This document shows, in pieces, positions 1 through 11,440 of a stretch of 64,000 nt of DNA. The translations under genes and the position numbers were made by a program. The notes below the pieces were generated by a model. It saw only the letters and a list, made by a program, of their open reading frames with translations. It ran no database searches and had not been told where the DNA came from. Numbering within the stretch: the first letter of the stretch is position 1; each line of letters starts with the position of its first letter. This DNA is from Berberis thunbergii (Eukaryota; Streptophyta; Magnoliopsida; Ranunculales; Berberidaceae): the NCBI GenBank assembly GCA_003290165.1, contig QNQO01007586.1, forward strand, positions 1-64,000, in the 5' to 3' direction.

Positions 1-56
1 AAATCCATGCCACAACTACGCCCATAGAGGTACAATCAAACCTCCCCCAACACATC

Positions 57-533
57 TCAACTCGCATGACGAACATAAGGAGTGTGATACTTGTCTAAGT
101 GGACCAATCCACCAATCTTGGTAGGAAGATCAGCAGCTCCATATTCTCTACTAATTCCTTCCTTTTGAGCTCTATCCGCTAATGCATCTGACACTACATT
201 TGCTTCCCTGAAAATATGAAAACAAGTAAAATCCATTTGATATGTCAAACTCTTTATCTCCCGCCAAGCTTTCTCCATGAGCCACGAAATTTTAAATTCC
301 TCATAGAACCAACCCCAAACTAATTTAGAATCCATTTGCATAGAGACATTAGTAAACTCCAGTCTTTTGCACAAACGAAGACCCTCGATGACTGCACGGA
401 CCTCCGCAAAATTATTTGAATCATCCCTAAGGACCATTTGCTTAGCCCGTAAACAATCACCCAAACTGTTTCTGATAATAATTCTTGCTAAAGCCTTGTT
501 CCTTCTAGATGAACCATCAACATTAAGCGCCAC
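57..533 (-). pseudogene. RNase H domain of LINE-A ORF2
   Basis: A 158-residue open stretch carries the RVT_3/RNase H-like pattern of plant LINEs: an early LNVDGS strand with the first Asp, a Glu in the AEVRAVIEGL helix, an Asp in QMDSK, and the late VSDALADRA helix with the last Asp. In the family this domain degrades RNA in the RNA:DNA hybrid during target-primed reverse transcription. It is the 3' domain of ORF2, separated from the zinc-binding region upstream by frameshifts. It should not be read as a host ribonuclease gene, because it is flanked by RT sequence in the correct order. Confidence 0.88.
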
Positions 534-566
534 AAGTTCCTCCTGCGGCAGATTCCAATAAACAAC

Positions 567-1931
567 TCAAATATTTTTCCGGACTATCGGAACAATAGGG
601 AATCCAAGCATCACAAGGGGTTTTTTATTGTCACTAGTCCACTTGGGAGTGGAACAGGAATTAGCGATTCGAAGACTCCTTCTGACTAACAAGATAGTAG
701 ACATGAAGCTCGGTTTACCATTATCAAACACACCTTGGCAATGTTGTTTCCAAATCTCCCATAAGATGAATATAGGCGTTAAAAAATAAAGAATACCAAC
801 TTGTGATTTTTTATTAGCCCACCTAAACCAAACTTTCAAAACGGTGCTAACTTCCGCCGACCTTCTAACATCGATATAAAAAATAGCCTCAAAGTGCCTC
901 CAAACTCATTTAGCTAAATTTCCATCAAGGAAAAAATGAGTTAAAATTTCCACATTGGGAGATGCACAACAACAACATCTCGAGGCTAAACTAATCCGGC
1001 ATCTATAAAGCACTCCATCAACTGGTACGCCTCTAAACAAAAGTTTTCAACCAAAAACTGATATTTTAGAAGGCAACATGACCCACCAGATCTTGTCAAA
1101 CAAAGCGTCTTTACTCTGTTTATCACGTAGTAGCTCATATGCCGATTGAGCGCTGAAAATGCCCACCGAATCCAGGGTACACATACAATAGTCCTTGCCC
1201 TGTTCACTACCCTGAATTTTGTCTTCAAAATAAATTCTAGCCAGGTTTCTAGCCGCTGATGGAACCAATTCAAAATCTCCATTGCGAACTTCCGAAACTG
1301 AAGGCCAAGTATCATGTTCCTCCAAGACTCTTGGTCTCAAGAAAAATGTCGAAAAATACCAATTGTTCGCAAAAATACTCGAGTCCCCAATACCTATCCA
1401 CCAGAAGTTGTTACCCACAAAGTCTTCTTTACACTTCATGATCTCCTTCGTAAGAGGCGATGCTTTGTTTTTTAGTACCTGATAGATCATTAGGACATCC
1501 TTCTTCCAGTACTTACACCTCATAAACTTCGCCCACAACGAGTCAGCATTTACCATATTCCAAAGAGTTTTCATACGAAAAACCCTAGACACTATCAAAA
1601 GATTTTTAACCCCCAGCCCTCCTTTTGCCTTAGGGAAACAAATATTATTCCAAGAGATCCATTTCTTTTTCAGTCTGCCTTCACAATCTCCCCAAAAGAA
1701 GTTCGCCAACAATTTTTGAATTCTAGCAAGAACTTGGAGAGGGACACTCATGGCACTTAGAGTATACACTGGAATAAAATTCAAGACATGATTAATCAGA
1801 ATCAACCTTCCGCCAGGAGTTAAAAGCTTTGTCTTCCAACCACTAATTTTCTTTTGAATTTTACTGGCAAGCGTATCAAAGTAAATAACCTTGCATGTTC
1901 CCTGAAAAATAGAGACACCCAAATACCTCAT
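567..1931 (-). pseudogene. LINE-A RT C-terminal region and zf-RVT zinc-binding region
   Basis: The minus-strand open stretch 1931-1047 contains features typical of the plant LINE RT C-terminus: YLGVSIFQG, WKTKLLTPGGRLILI, FFWGD and KKWISWNNICFPKAKGGLGV. The Cys/His-rich zf-RVT portion continues in other frames down to about 900 (a CRCC-like segment and HLF), and 839-567 reads as the linker to RNase H. Frames change several times. This is the thumb and zinc-binding part of a non-LTR reverse transcriptase; no independent function is expected. Confidence 0.85.
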
Positions 1932-1946
1932 AGGAGAACCAGTGAA

Positions 1947-2947
1947 CTATAAACTTGTAAATGTTTTAACCGCCACCACTTGCTCCAGTTCAGCTTGTTT
2001 GTCAATCATTAAAGAACTTTTATCTGCATTAATTTTTTGCCCCGAAGCTCTAGCATATCTGTCCAAGAACTTCATACAACCTGTAACAGAGGTCTTTCTC
2101 CCATTAAGGAACACCAGAGTGTCATTAGCATACAAGAGATGTGTGATAGGTCGGCATTTTCTTGGCATATAATAATACCAGATTTCCCCTATAGAAAATG
2201 CATCAACCAAACCTCTATTAAAGACTTCGAAAACTATAAAAAAACAGAAGTGGTGAAAGATGGTACCCTTGTCTCAACCCCCTAGAAGATTTGAAATAAC
2301 CATTGTAGACTCCTTGCAGCAAAATTGAGAACCCGCAATTAACAATACAATTAGAGACTATGTGGAATACTCTATTCGAGAACCCCAATCTTTTTTAGAA
2401 TCGAAATAAGGAACGACCACTCCAATCTATTATACGTTTTCTCCATATCAATTTTAAGGACCACATTTCCACCTATGACCTTTTTATTAATGTCTCGAAC
2501 CATCTCCAGAGACAAACCAATATTTTTCACAATAGACCTCCCCCTTACAAATGCCCCCTGCTCATGTGCTATCAAATCTGGCAGCAGTAAAGCCAATCTA
2601 TTGCAAAGTATCTTACTATAGATTTTGTAAATAACATTGCATAAACTAATGGGACTAAAGTAAAAAAAAAAGAGCCTGACGAGTCGACCTTAGGAATCAA
2701 TGCAATAAAATTAGGCGAAAAAAGCTGATGGGAGTGCTTCACCTTCAAAGAATTGAGTGTCCGCTTTCAAAATGTCAATACTCGTAATCTCCAAGCAATG
2801 CTGAAAGAATCCTACGGTAAAACCATCATACCCAGGGGCACTATTTGTAGGAATATCAATAGTCACTTGTTTCACTTCTTCCAATGACGGTTTCTTAATT
2901 AGCCGATCACAGTCCCCACTAGAAATAACCAAAGGAATGCATGCCAC
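1947..2947 (-). pseudogene. LINE-A reverse transcriptase core
   Basis: Minus-strand pieces 2947-2711, 2596-2372 and 2210-1947 give successive RT blocks: KKPSLEEVKQ and APGYDGFT near the start, KIDMEKTYNRLEW in the finger/palm, and LLYANDTLVF in the catalytic palm. Two catalytic motifs look damaged: the usual AYD reads TYN, and the YADD box at 2121-2132 reads YAND. The pieces are in different frames. Known RTs need both Asp residues of YxDD, so this copy is inferred to be inactive independently of its frameshifts. Confidence 0.88.
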
Positions 2948-3110
2948 TAGATCACTATCATAAGCCTAAACGTCCTGCGAAGAGATTAGTTGCTGAAAAT
3001 AACCATTGGCTTCTCCAATAATGTCCCCCAGCTCAGATCTCCCTGCTACATTGTAAGGTGATAGAATTAATTGTCCTTCTACGTTGTTTAGCTTTGACCG
3101 AGGCAAAAAA

Positions 3111-4255
3111 TTACTTGGTACAGGCGTCCCCTTCATGGAATTCTTTCTCGCCTAATTTTTGCATCCAAAAGAGTTCCTCCTGCTTAAGGGCTAATCTGTA
3201 TTCCATTTGGCATCTGCTCAAATTACAACACACATTCACATCCCAATTGGCATCCACATTGAAACCGTTACTGATATTTGATTCCCATCCTGAGATTAGA
3301 GCATTCTCCCACTGGCTCATTTCATCTTCCAAGGCCCTTAATCTGCTGAAAACATTACCAAACACCTCCCGATTCCATTTAATAAGAGCTCGACAAAGAG
3401 ATTTAAGTTTGAAATCCACATCATCTAACGCCCTCCTGTTCAACCTCTCCGAGCCCCAAACAGTTTCAACTAAAGAAACAAAAGTCAGATGTGTGGTCCA
3501 CATTTGCAAAAATATGAAAGGAGAGTTAATTACTCTAGCCTGCAAGGGCATATAGACAACTATGGGTGCATGATCCGAAAATGTACGCTGAAGACACTCA
3601 ACCTTCGTATTGGACGCCATAGCAAGCCACACAGAGTTGACAAAAACTTTATCTATCCTTGCCCAGATATGCTCTCCACCACGCCTGTTGTTGCACCAAG
3701 TATACGATGGTCAACTAAATCCACAATCAATCAAACCACATTGTTCAATACAATCAGAAAATATGGACATACTAGCCGAAATCGGGGTGTTCCCTCCTAA
3801 TTTCTCTTGCTCCCTGATCACTGCATTGAAGTCCTCGCTAACTATCCACGTCCCTGTAAATTGAGTTGCAAAGGACTCTAGTTTCGCCCAAAGGTCCCTT
3901 CTTTCCTCCACTGTGCATTTAGCAGAAATGAAAATGATAAAAAAAACTGATCATTAGACAAAGATACCTAACAGTGGATACACTAATCTGTTGCTTCCAA
4001 CACCACGAGTGCTAACTCAGAATCCCAAAAAATCCATATCTTCCCTCCCTGAGCTTCATTAGTCGCGAAACCAGACAATTTTATTCTTTTAGCAACCTCC
4101 GAATAACGATTAGCTTCAATCATGGGCTTAGCTATCATAATAATACGCACTTTGAATTCTTTGACCATGTTTTTAAGTCTATTCCTCGTAGCTCTATTTC
4201 CAAGTCCGCGAGCGTTCCAAAACATAATATTATCCATCATTTTAAACTTCTGCAT
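3111..4255 (-). pseudogene. LINE-A endonuclease domain (exo/endo/phosphatase fold)
   Basis: ORF2 appears to start at 4246 with a region containing MFWNARGLGN, typical of plant LINE endonuclease N-termini. It continues in other frames through 3911-3711 (a WIVSEDFNAV segment, equivalent to the GDFN motif) and 3632-3111 (FSDHAPI, the C-terminal His-containing motif, followed by the linker to RT). In the family this nuclease nicks target DNA. At least three frame breaks separate the motifs. Confidence 0.85.
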
Positions 4256-5215
4256 CAGTGTCGGACATCCTTGCCAATCTACGCATACCCGAAGAAATCA
4301 CCATCGTGACTTTTGTATTCTTCATCAATTCCACCTCACCCTCTGACATCGCCCCAAATTCCTAGTCTTTGCTGAATGCTACCTGTGGCCCAACCTCGGA
4401 ATCTGACTCATGCTCATCATTATCATTACTAGTACTCTCAAGAGTATTAATATTTAATTTCTTCCTCCCTAGCCATCTCGTTTCATTGAACAAAGTTATG
4501 GCCTTTTCTAAAGTAACTCCAAGATTTATTGACTGAAATTCATGGGAAATATACTACCTTCTTTTTCCAACCCCTTTATCTTAATTAAGGAATGGTACTT
4601 CTCATCGGAGATACCTCGGATACCAACTCTATCCTGTTGATCATCCGCCAATGGACTGGCTGCAGCCAGTTAGACAGCACCTATGTGCTCCTGAACAGGC
4701 ACCCCTAACTGCCCTGCCTCAATGGCTTCAAGCCTATTCGACGAGCTGTCCTCCAAACCGCTAAACAAGACGTCCCCTGTCCTAATTCCAGGGACCTTAA
4801 CGACCCTTGCCTTGAGCGGTGATGATCCTGCTAGGTGCAATCCTTTCCTGACTAAATTGCCTATTAAAATCGTTATCCCTGCATCTTCTCACAGTGAGTT
4901 CAATACAAAATTCTATCCTAATCCCGCAACTACGTGCTCGCCTACACCTTGAGAGTCCACCGAATCCATCTTGACCTCCTCCAATCCAACTTGTATAGCT
5001 TTTACAAACTTAAGAACCTAAACAAACTTTTCCACATACCTTTCACATCTTTTTGCTTCAGAAACATTCATAGAAAGTGCAGGGCAACCATCCTTGCGAA
5101 AATGATTCCCCTTCATAGGTTCTTCTTCAATGATTGCCTTCTTCACAACTCCCAAAGCTTGGAGGAAACTACGATGTTGCTTCCCTCTGTAGAAGCGCCT
5201 CCACCCCCTATTTGA
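4256..5215 (-). pseudogene. LINE-A ORF1 (gag-like) remnant
   Basis: The minus strand near 5190-5030 encodes a segment like FLQALGV, IEEEPMKGN, FRKDG and EAKRCERYVEK, the N-terminal part of the plant LINE ORF1 preceding the DUF4283 domain. The same segment occurs in LINE-D at 40325-40560. The DUF4283 core that should follow is not evident, so an internal deletion is likely. Downstream sequence to about 4260 is low-quality ORF1 tail. ORF1 proteins of this class are RNA-binding. Confidence 0.7.
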
Positions 5216-5220
5216 TATGT

Positions 5221-5552
5221 TTTGCTATTATTTTTTTTTAATCGGAGCCCTTGATGAAAAACATGTTGAATCGAAAAGTTGATAAAAGGATGTGGGGAAA
5301 AGCATTGGTGTCTAGTCAGAGAATGTGCATTGTTTTGCGTAATTTTGGATGTGTTCTATCCATTTTTTAGTTTTTTTATTTGAAAAATATTTTAAATTAG
5401 CTATAGTTTCTACATCATACAAAGCAAAATTGAGTATCAACTTCATTTGAAATTAGTATTAGCTAATGTATGTAACTATATAAAATTCAGTATTAGTTTT
5501 ATCATGTTGCAATTATTCCATTAGTATGGGTTGGTTGATGATACAAATATTA
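5221..5552. other. AT-rich spacer, no gene seen
   Basis: Between the end of recognisable LINE-A and the TSD of LINE-B the sequence is AT-rich with short homopolymers. I see no coding or repeat feature I can name. Confidence 0.5.
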
Positions 5553-5566
5553 GCATCACCTCATTT
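5553..5566. repeat. Target-site duplication of LINE-B, 3' side
   Basis: The 14-mer GCATCACCTCATTT here recurs exactly at 8560-8573, bracketing LINE-B. It sits directly beside the T-run that is the minus-strand poly(A) tail. Confidence 0.85.
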
Positions 5567-6563
5567 TTTTTATTAGAACCTCCAGTGGGGAGGGGAAACT
5601 ATGCAATGCCAGACATTTATTACTTGAAAAAAATTGTACACATGTCGGGGGTACATGATGACTTTACCCGAAAGAAAATTAAACAAATGGACATATGTCC
5701 AAAAAACCAGAAAAATTCCTAGCTCAAAGCGACCTAAAACCAATTACATTTTAAGAGAACTTAGCAAGCAACACCAGATACATATTGCGCACCTTGAGCA
5801 ACATCACCAGAAGCAGCTTGAAGAAAAAAAACCCTTAGCACTCTGCATCTTACACTAAAAATTGCAAATTGCAAAGCGCAAAATTTGTAACTAACAAAAA
5901 CAGACAGCAAGTTTTGTAAGCAAAACAGCCAGCAAAGAGTACTCTGTAAAAACATAGCATTCTTGTCACAGGCCAGAGACTCCAAAGAGCATTCTTTGCA
6001 ATTCAATTCCTACGAAAATAGGACATCCATTGCAACAATACAAATTCTACTGACTCACAAGACAACAGTAAATGAACGCAGCCCGAGCAGCAGTAAAATC
6101 CACAAAATTCAGGCACGCTGTCCTCTCCAAGAAACCTTGCACATAATTTTCACTTGCACTACTTGGACTCAAAATTCTGCTGACCACTTGATCAGTTAAA
6201 CATCCTACAAAAACTTGCAATTTCATAATTAGCAAGCTTGCAACCGACCAAAACAACTTGCAGGAAGCATCTTGCAATAAAACTGCAACTTCCTTTCAGC
6301 CACAAACCAACTTTGTAAATTACAATCCAATTCCTACGAAAACAAGACAACACCATTGCAACATTATTCGAAACAACACCTGCATATTCTGCAGACTCAC
6401 ACGATAGCAGTAAATTATCACAACTGAAAGTTGTTCGGGCAGCAGCAAATTTCGCAACAACAGGCACGCTATCCTTTCAGGCCGTACCCCTGATTAGTGT
6501 AAAACCGGTCCCAAAAAAGCACACTCTGTCTAGTGAGACAGAGCACGTTGTCCAGGTTCTAGA

Positions 6564-7287
6564 TCAATCAAACTGACAAGAGACTGCACCCAAATAGGCG
6601 ACCACTGGCGTTCCTTCCCCAGCAACCACTCCGTATGACCTGTATCTCTGCGTTGAGCTGGAGACAAAGAGCAGCACTATGTCCAGTCTAAAATAAAGTT
6701 TATCCCCTGTTGGTCCAGAAAAATGCTCCACCAATTCCTCACCAAAGCTGCTGCATTCTCGCCGAGTTGTATCCGGAACTGTAAGATATTCCATCTTATT
6801 CTTGTCAAGAATAATTAAGGACTTTATTCTTTTAGGGAGCGATCCCCTCGAATATGTTCGAGACATATTCTCCGCTTGAGCCAATCTTGCCAAAGCGCCC
6901 GCCACTGAATTAGTCTCCCTGAACACGTGGATGCAATGCAACCAAAGCCTTATTCATCTCTCTTATCTCCCTCCACCAAATTCTAAGAGACCAAGGAATC
7001 TTTGTTTCTTGGAAGATCCATTGTTTGACCATTATTGAGTCCATCTGAATGACACATTTACGAATGCCCTGATCAACACAAAATCTCAAGCCTTCAAGCA
7101 AGGCTCTCATTTCTGAAGAATTGTTTGTTCCTTCCCCAAAACATTGTCTGACCGCCACAAAGTTACCCTCTTCATTTCTAATAACAAATCCTCCAGAAGT
7201 ATTCTTCTCCCGACAAGATCCATCTACATTAAGCACATACCATCCCATAGGAGGAAACTTCCAATACACCGCCCAGGGAGGAATCAT
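6564..7287 (-). pseudogene. RNase H domain of LINE-B ORF2
   Basis: Minus-strand 7287-6910 encodes the N-terminal half: the VLNVDGSCRE strand, EMRALLEGL helix and QMDS. A frameshift near 6925 moves the reading to 6941-6564, which carries IHVFRETNSV and the final catalytic helix. That helix reads AGALARLA, where the usual ADALA Asp appears replaced by Gly. It then runs into an unusually long tail. Catalytic loss is inferred from both the frame break and the changed residue. Close relative: 38960-39377. Confidence 0.85.
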
Positions 7288-7289
7288 TG

Positions 7290-8559
7290 CTACTCTTTTT
7301 CCTGTATACCCAATCTAGTGAGTAACGTCCGATTTGTTTCCTTTGATTTAGGATTTAAAAATTTTGCTACACATTTTATCCAGTAATACACTTTAATGAT
7401 CACATAGCTTAAAGAACACTCCTTTCCATCATAAAGTTTTCTGTTTCTCTGAATCCATATCTCCCATAGAATAAAAATAGGAGTGAGATGAAGGAGTATA
7501 CTTGATAATGAAGATTTCTTCGCCTTCCTAAACCACGCCTTTAGCACGCTATAGACTTCAATCGGTCTGTGTAAATGTATATCAAAAACCAATTCGAAAT
7601 GTCTCCACACCCTGCTTGCTAACTCACCCTCTAAGAAGAAGTGTTTTGTGGTTTCCTCCACAGATTGAACACAACATCCACATTTAGAAGCCAACTGGAA
7701 TCCAATTCTTCTAATTTCTCCATCTATGGGTATAGCCCTTCTAATAATCTTCCATGTGAAAACAAAAATTTTAGATGGCAGAAGAGGGTGCCAAAGCCAA
7801 TTCTAGAAGTCATCAGGTGTCCTCCTACCACCTAAAATTTCACATCAGAGCTGATAGAGAACATACCATCATTATTAGGTATCCATATTCTAGTGTCTTG
7901 ATTACCATCATCACCTTTCACAATTTTTTTGTACGTCTCTTGAGCTTTTCTTTGCATTCCCGGGGTTAAACTTCTTAAGTTATTCCTGCACATTTGCCTT
8001 AGGGAAGACCAAGTATCATTTGTCTCCTCTTCCCCGTGTCTAAGAAAGATTTCATCCTTAGCCCAGTGTTCCTCAAAGAAGCTGACGCTACCCCTAGTGA
8101 TCCTCCAAGTTTAATGTTCCACTATAAAAATTTTATGCACCATCAACTCTTTCATAAACGAGGAAGCCCCAACTTTAAGCTCTTGTTTTCGGATTGGTAC
8201 CCCTGCATTCAAATATTTTTTCCTTAAGAAATTTGCCCATAAAGAGTTGGTGTTTATCAGATTCCATAGTGATTTAACTCGAAAGGCTTTTATAGTATCA
8301 TCTAGACTTCTAACATTTAAGCCACCTTCCTACCTAGTCACACTAATTTTAGGCCATGCAATCCATTTCCGTTTATGTCGCCCTTCATGATCTCCCTAGA
8401 AGAAATTTGCAATTATTTTCTGAATAGATTGTAGGACCTTCATAGGTACCACAATAGCTGCTATAGTTTAAATCGCCATAGACTATAAGACATGACGGAT
8501 CAAAGTTAATCTGCCCCCTGGCGACAACAGTCGGAATTTCCAGCCTTGGATTCTATTCT
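7290..8559 (-). pseudogene. LINE-B RT tail and zinc-binding region
   Basis: Minus-strand 7694-7290 reads as the zf-RVT end: CGCC, ETTKHFFLEG, then the conserved linker FILWEIWIQRN. Further upstream, to 8559, are short pieces of the RT C-terminus, including a segment equivalent to GWKFRLLSPGG near 8540-8500. Frames are broken repeatedly. The 5' truncation point is just upstream of that segment, so the catalytic palm is absent. Confidence 0.82.
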
Positions 8560-8573
8560 GCATCACCTCATTT
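8560..8573. repeat. Target-site duplication of LINE-B, 5' side
   Basis: Exact copy of the 14-mer at 5553-5566. Confidence 0.85.
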
Positions 8574-8872
8574 GGTATGTGCTCAAAAGTGTTACAATTC
8601 ATTTTAGCAACATGTAAGAGCTATAACAAAAACCCCTTTATGGTGTAGTGAGTCGAAGTCAAAACTCAAGTTAATCAATGTTAGCTCCCTATTGTACAAC
8701 TAATACACTTGAAGCTGAACCTAACTCGCACAATGGGAAACCTAATTTTGTTTTTAAACTTTTTTGTTTTTGAGATTATAGAGACTTCATATTATGAAAT
8801 AGAGACTTCACACTTTCTTCTACTATGAAATAGAGACTTCGTACTCGAGTGTAATTATAGGAAGACAAGATT
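8574..8872. other. Spacer with LINE 5'-UTR-like stretch and CACTA-like end
   Basis: 8690-8765 resembles 40695-40770 (shared TTCAAGCTGAACC-like and CGCACAAT-like blocks), which lies upstream of a LINE ORF1, so it is probably a LINE 5' UTR remnant. TGGTGTAGTG at 8642-8651 looks like the right terminus of a CACTA-type element, but no matching left end is visible. No coding content is seen. Confidence 0.45.
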
Positions 8873-9420
8873 AATCAAATACTAAGAGGGAATGTAGGTA
8901 CACCTTTCTAGGGCTTAACTCATTATTGGTGAAACAACATTACATTCTCTTCCATTTATTGACTTACAGGTAATATCAATGATCAGTCACTTTAATTTCT
9001 AACCAATATTATGGTTGGTATTTATGACTTACAACTGTGAATGCTTTCCAAAGTAAGAGTCATACATTTTACCAAAGTAATGAGACCAGCACATGATAGA
9101 ATAGTCCTTATTTATGATAGTTCTGTTTATGTGGGCTGATGCATGCTATTTGCTTCACCAATAATGAGTTTAAGTCCTAGAAAGGTGTACCTACATTCCC
9201 TCTTAGTATTTGATTAGAGAAAATATTATTACATGTTCTTTGCCAACACTATTGTTAAGGTGCAATGCAACTAAGTCAATAAATGTAAGAGAAGGTAATG
9301 TTGCTTCACCAATAATGAGTTAAGCCCTAGACAGGTGTACCTACATTCCCTCTTAGCAGAGAAAATATTATTACATGTTCTTTGCAGCACTATATTGTTA
9401 AGGTGCAATGCAAACTAGTA
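8873..9420. repeat. Foldback with an extra direct copy
   Basis: The roughly 90-bp stretch 8873-8965 is the reverse complement of 9270-9358, and its core also matches 9150-9215. A direct repeat covers 9150-9262 and 9300-9418. The central copies share GGTGTACCTACATTCCCTC. The arrangement is that of a small foldback/MITE-like repeat with internal duplication. No TSD was identified. Confidence 0.7.
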
Positions 9421-9535
9421 GATCAAGTTAGTTGATTTTGGTAAACTCCACACCCATAAATTAAAAGCCCCTAGCTCCCACATTACCTGACCTGTTTCTA
9501 AATATGTTTTCTTTGCTTTTCACTTCTCTAGTAAC

Positions 9536-9617
9536 TTTTTTTTTAAACCTCCAGTGTGGAGGGGCAACTATTGGATGCCAGACCTTTATTACTTATCAAA
9601 AAATTGAGTTACAGTCT
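9536..9617 (-). mobile_element. LINE 3'-end remnant
   Basis: A T-run followed by CCTCCAGTGTGGAGGGGC and TATTACTTATCAAAAAATTG matches the 3' terminal block of LINE-B (5567-5630) and, in reverse, LINE-E (40210-40290). Only the tail is recognisable; sequence to about 9780 is unassigned. Confidence 0.7.
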
Positions 9618-9832
9618 CTATTAACTAGTTGTAGCAAACATAATTTATGTGTTCTTGAAACAAATCCTAGTTTCTCCCAAACAAAGGTTTTCAATCTCAC
9701 CTGGTACACATGATCCATCCTACATGAACAACTTCATGTGGAACAAAAAGAGAAAGATGGTGATCATGATATGCGGCCAGAACAATGGCCACTTAATGAC
9801 ACATGCTCTGCAGCAAGAGCTGAATTTTTGAT

Positions 9833-10860
9833 CTAGATCTGGCTTACAAGCATGCCTTGAGTCGGGGTGACAAATGCTGAAGAGCGGGTATTCGTAGTAG
9901 CCCTTGGTATATCAACTTCTGGTGGCAGCTCCATGTCTTCAAGGTCCCAACCTCCTTCCCCATTAGTTTCTTCGCGCACTTCATCGTCTTCAATAACAAC
10001 TCCAATAACCCCATTTTGCAAATCATCTACATCAACAATATCCAACTCTTCATCAGTGTCATACACAAGCTCTCCAAGCTCTTCCATTTTGTCTACCACG
10101 TCTTCCTCAATCATGAGATTGTTACCCTTCTGAATAGAAGGCTTCCTACACTCAGTCGCTCTATGTCCATGTTCACCACATTTAAAACATCAAATATTTG
10201 AGTTAGAATTACCCTATGGTGGCTGCTGGGCATGACAAAATTTTTGAGGGCGAACTGGCCAACCGCTTTGATCACTGTTGATTATTGGCCTCCTGCACTG
10301 TTGTTTTTCCACAGCAAGTGCACGTTGGTATGATTCAGAAACGGTCCTCAACGAGTGAAGTCACTAAAATAAGGGTTGAGTGTAGCCGAAAGGAAGGAAG
10401 TAACCCTTCATCTTCTTCCAATCAGTGATCTTGGCCTTGCCCTGCCTTTCTCGTGCTCGCTTCAACTGCTCCCACCAAGTAGATGCTCTGCCTTTGAGTT
10501 TGATGGCGACCATATTCACCCTGACACGATCTGGGTCTTTTTTATACTAAAAAATACGCTATACTTTTTACAACCAATTGATGAATCCTTCGGCCTGTAA
10601 CGTACCAGAAAACTCGGGCATAACCACTCTAAATTCGTGGTATCCATGATGATCCTCCCGACCACGAAGCTCCCAGAGTTGAGCACGATGATGATATGAT
10701 TTTTTGAGACTGGAATCAGAATCGTGATCTTTCATCACACGATTACCGAAATCCTACGCCGGTAGACGTCGGGTTAACTCTGCAACTTGCCTTTATAAAT
10801 CCTCAATCATCACATCCTAAATGTTACGATTATGGTTTGGGGCTTCCTTGTCGGAACCTG
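9833..10860 (-). pseudogene. Gag-like region, second tandem copy
   Basis: The minus strand carries, in broken frames, a gag N-terminal coiled region, the capsid-like middle, a zinc knuckle at 10189-10148 (CFKCGEHGHRATEC, intact CX2CX4HX4C) and a strongly acidic C-terminal stretch (10114-9833, rich in Asp and Glu, ending PTQGMLVSQI). In Ty3/gypsy elements gag packages element RNA. Frameshifts prevent a continuous protein. It is nearly identical in layout to 12980-11949. Confidence 0.82.
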
Positions 10861-10921
10861 CCTGCGACGACTACCAGCAATAAAAACTGATGAAATTTTC
10901 CCCCAAAAATATTTTGAAGCT

Positions 10922-10931
10922 CGATACCAAC
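10922..10931 (-). other. Putative primer-binding site
   Basis: Directly inside the LTR edge the minus strand reads TTGGTATCGAGC, close to the TGGTATCAGAGC complement of initiator Met tRNA used by many plant retroelements. It is mismatched by a base or two. Confidence 0.6.
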
Positions 10932-11354
10932 TGACGCCGGGCAGAATCACGATTATCCTGCAAGCTAGTTCTAACAAACAATTCAGAAGGAAGAGCACAA
11001 GAAGAATACCCAACACACAGATAAATAACTCTAATGTTCAATTAACTTATTTAAATCAAAGGTCTACTACAATATTGAGGAAGAACTCTATTTATAGTGC
11101 TTAAATAAATTGAATAATACGCAGCCTATTCTTAAAAGAAAAATTAGAATCAAATACTAAAATAACAAACAGTCTATTCCTAAAAAAGAAAGTTAAGCCT
11201 AATCCTAAAAGGAAACTAGAAAGACTCCTAATTAAATTGAAAGATTACGAATAAGTTATTTAGTAAATAACTTTGAGAGCAAAATTGGGAACCCTAGAAA
11301 CCCAAATTAGGAACCCTAGAAACTCAAATTAGGAACTCTAGAAACCCTCCTGCA
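10932..11354 (-). repeat. LTR of gypsy-like element (middle)
   Basis: This 423-bp LTR begins TGCAGGAGGG and ends GGCGTCA when read on the minus strand (TG...CA). It is nearly the same as 13047-13467 and related to the plus-strand LTRs 35641-36156 and 38251-38780. A CTATAAAT-type TATA motif lies near 11090. Confidence 0.88.
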
Positions 11355-11440
11355 TCAGTCGCCCCGGGTTGGAAATAACTCGTCCTTGAGTTCACAACAG
11401 CTTCAACGGAATCCTCTAGCGGCTGCCCAGGAGGAAGATC

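Larger units (their letters stand above)
1..5220 (-). mobile_element. LINE-A: degenerate L1-type non-LTR retrotransposon
   Basis: Read on the minus strand the order is ORF1 remnant (about 5215-4260), apurinic-type endonuclease (4246-3111), reverse transcriptase (2947-1950), the RT C-terminal and zinc-binding region (1931-900) and a terminal RNase H domain (533-57). This is the standard order of plant L1-type LINEs that have gained RNase H. The window starts inside its 3' UTR, so the poly(A) end lies outside. Each domain sits in a different frame, with stops between, so the copy is dead. Its ORF1 start region matches the separate LINE ORF1 fragment at 40325-40560, and its RNase H is closest by eye to that of LINE-C (33994-34388). 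The 5' end near 5220 is abrupt. Confidence 0.9.
5567..8559 (-). mobile_element. LINE-B: 5'-truncated L1-type LINE with 14-bp TSD
   Basis: This 2,993-bp insertion is bounded by an exact 14-bp duplication. The 3' end at 5567-5620 has a short poly(A), as T on the plus strand, followed by a characteristic terminal block CCAGTGGGGAGGGG. Related blocks recur at about 9547 and about 40262, marking other LINE 3' ends. Reading minus, the element holds the end of RT, the zinc-binding region, RNase H, then a roughly 1-kb 3' UTR (6560-5567). The start falls inside RT, the usual 5' truncation of LINE copies. Its RNase H and 3' UTR closely resemble LINE-E at 38940-40317, so the two belong to one subfamily. 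Confidence 0.92.

Noticed and set aside
57..533. Stand-alone host RNase H gene
   Set aside because: It lies in the correct order directly downstream of LINE RT and zinc-binding sequence, and similar domains recur in LINE-B, -C and -E.
9833..10133. Ser/Thr-rich plus-strand ORFs at 9867 and 11983
   Set aside because: Both are antisense to the acidic gag tail; duplication of the retroelement explains their similarity.
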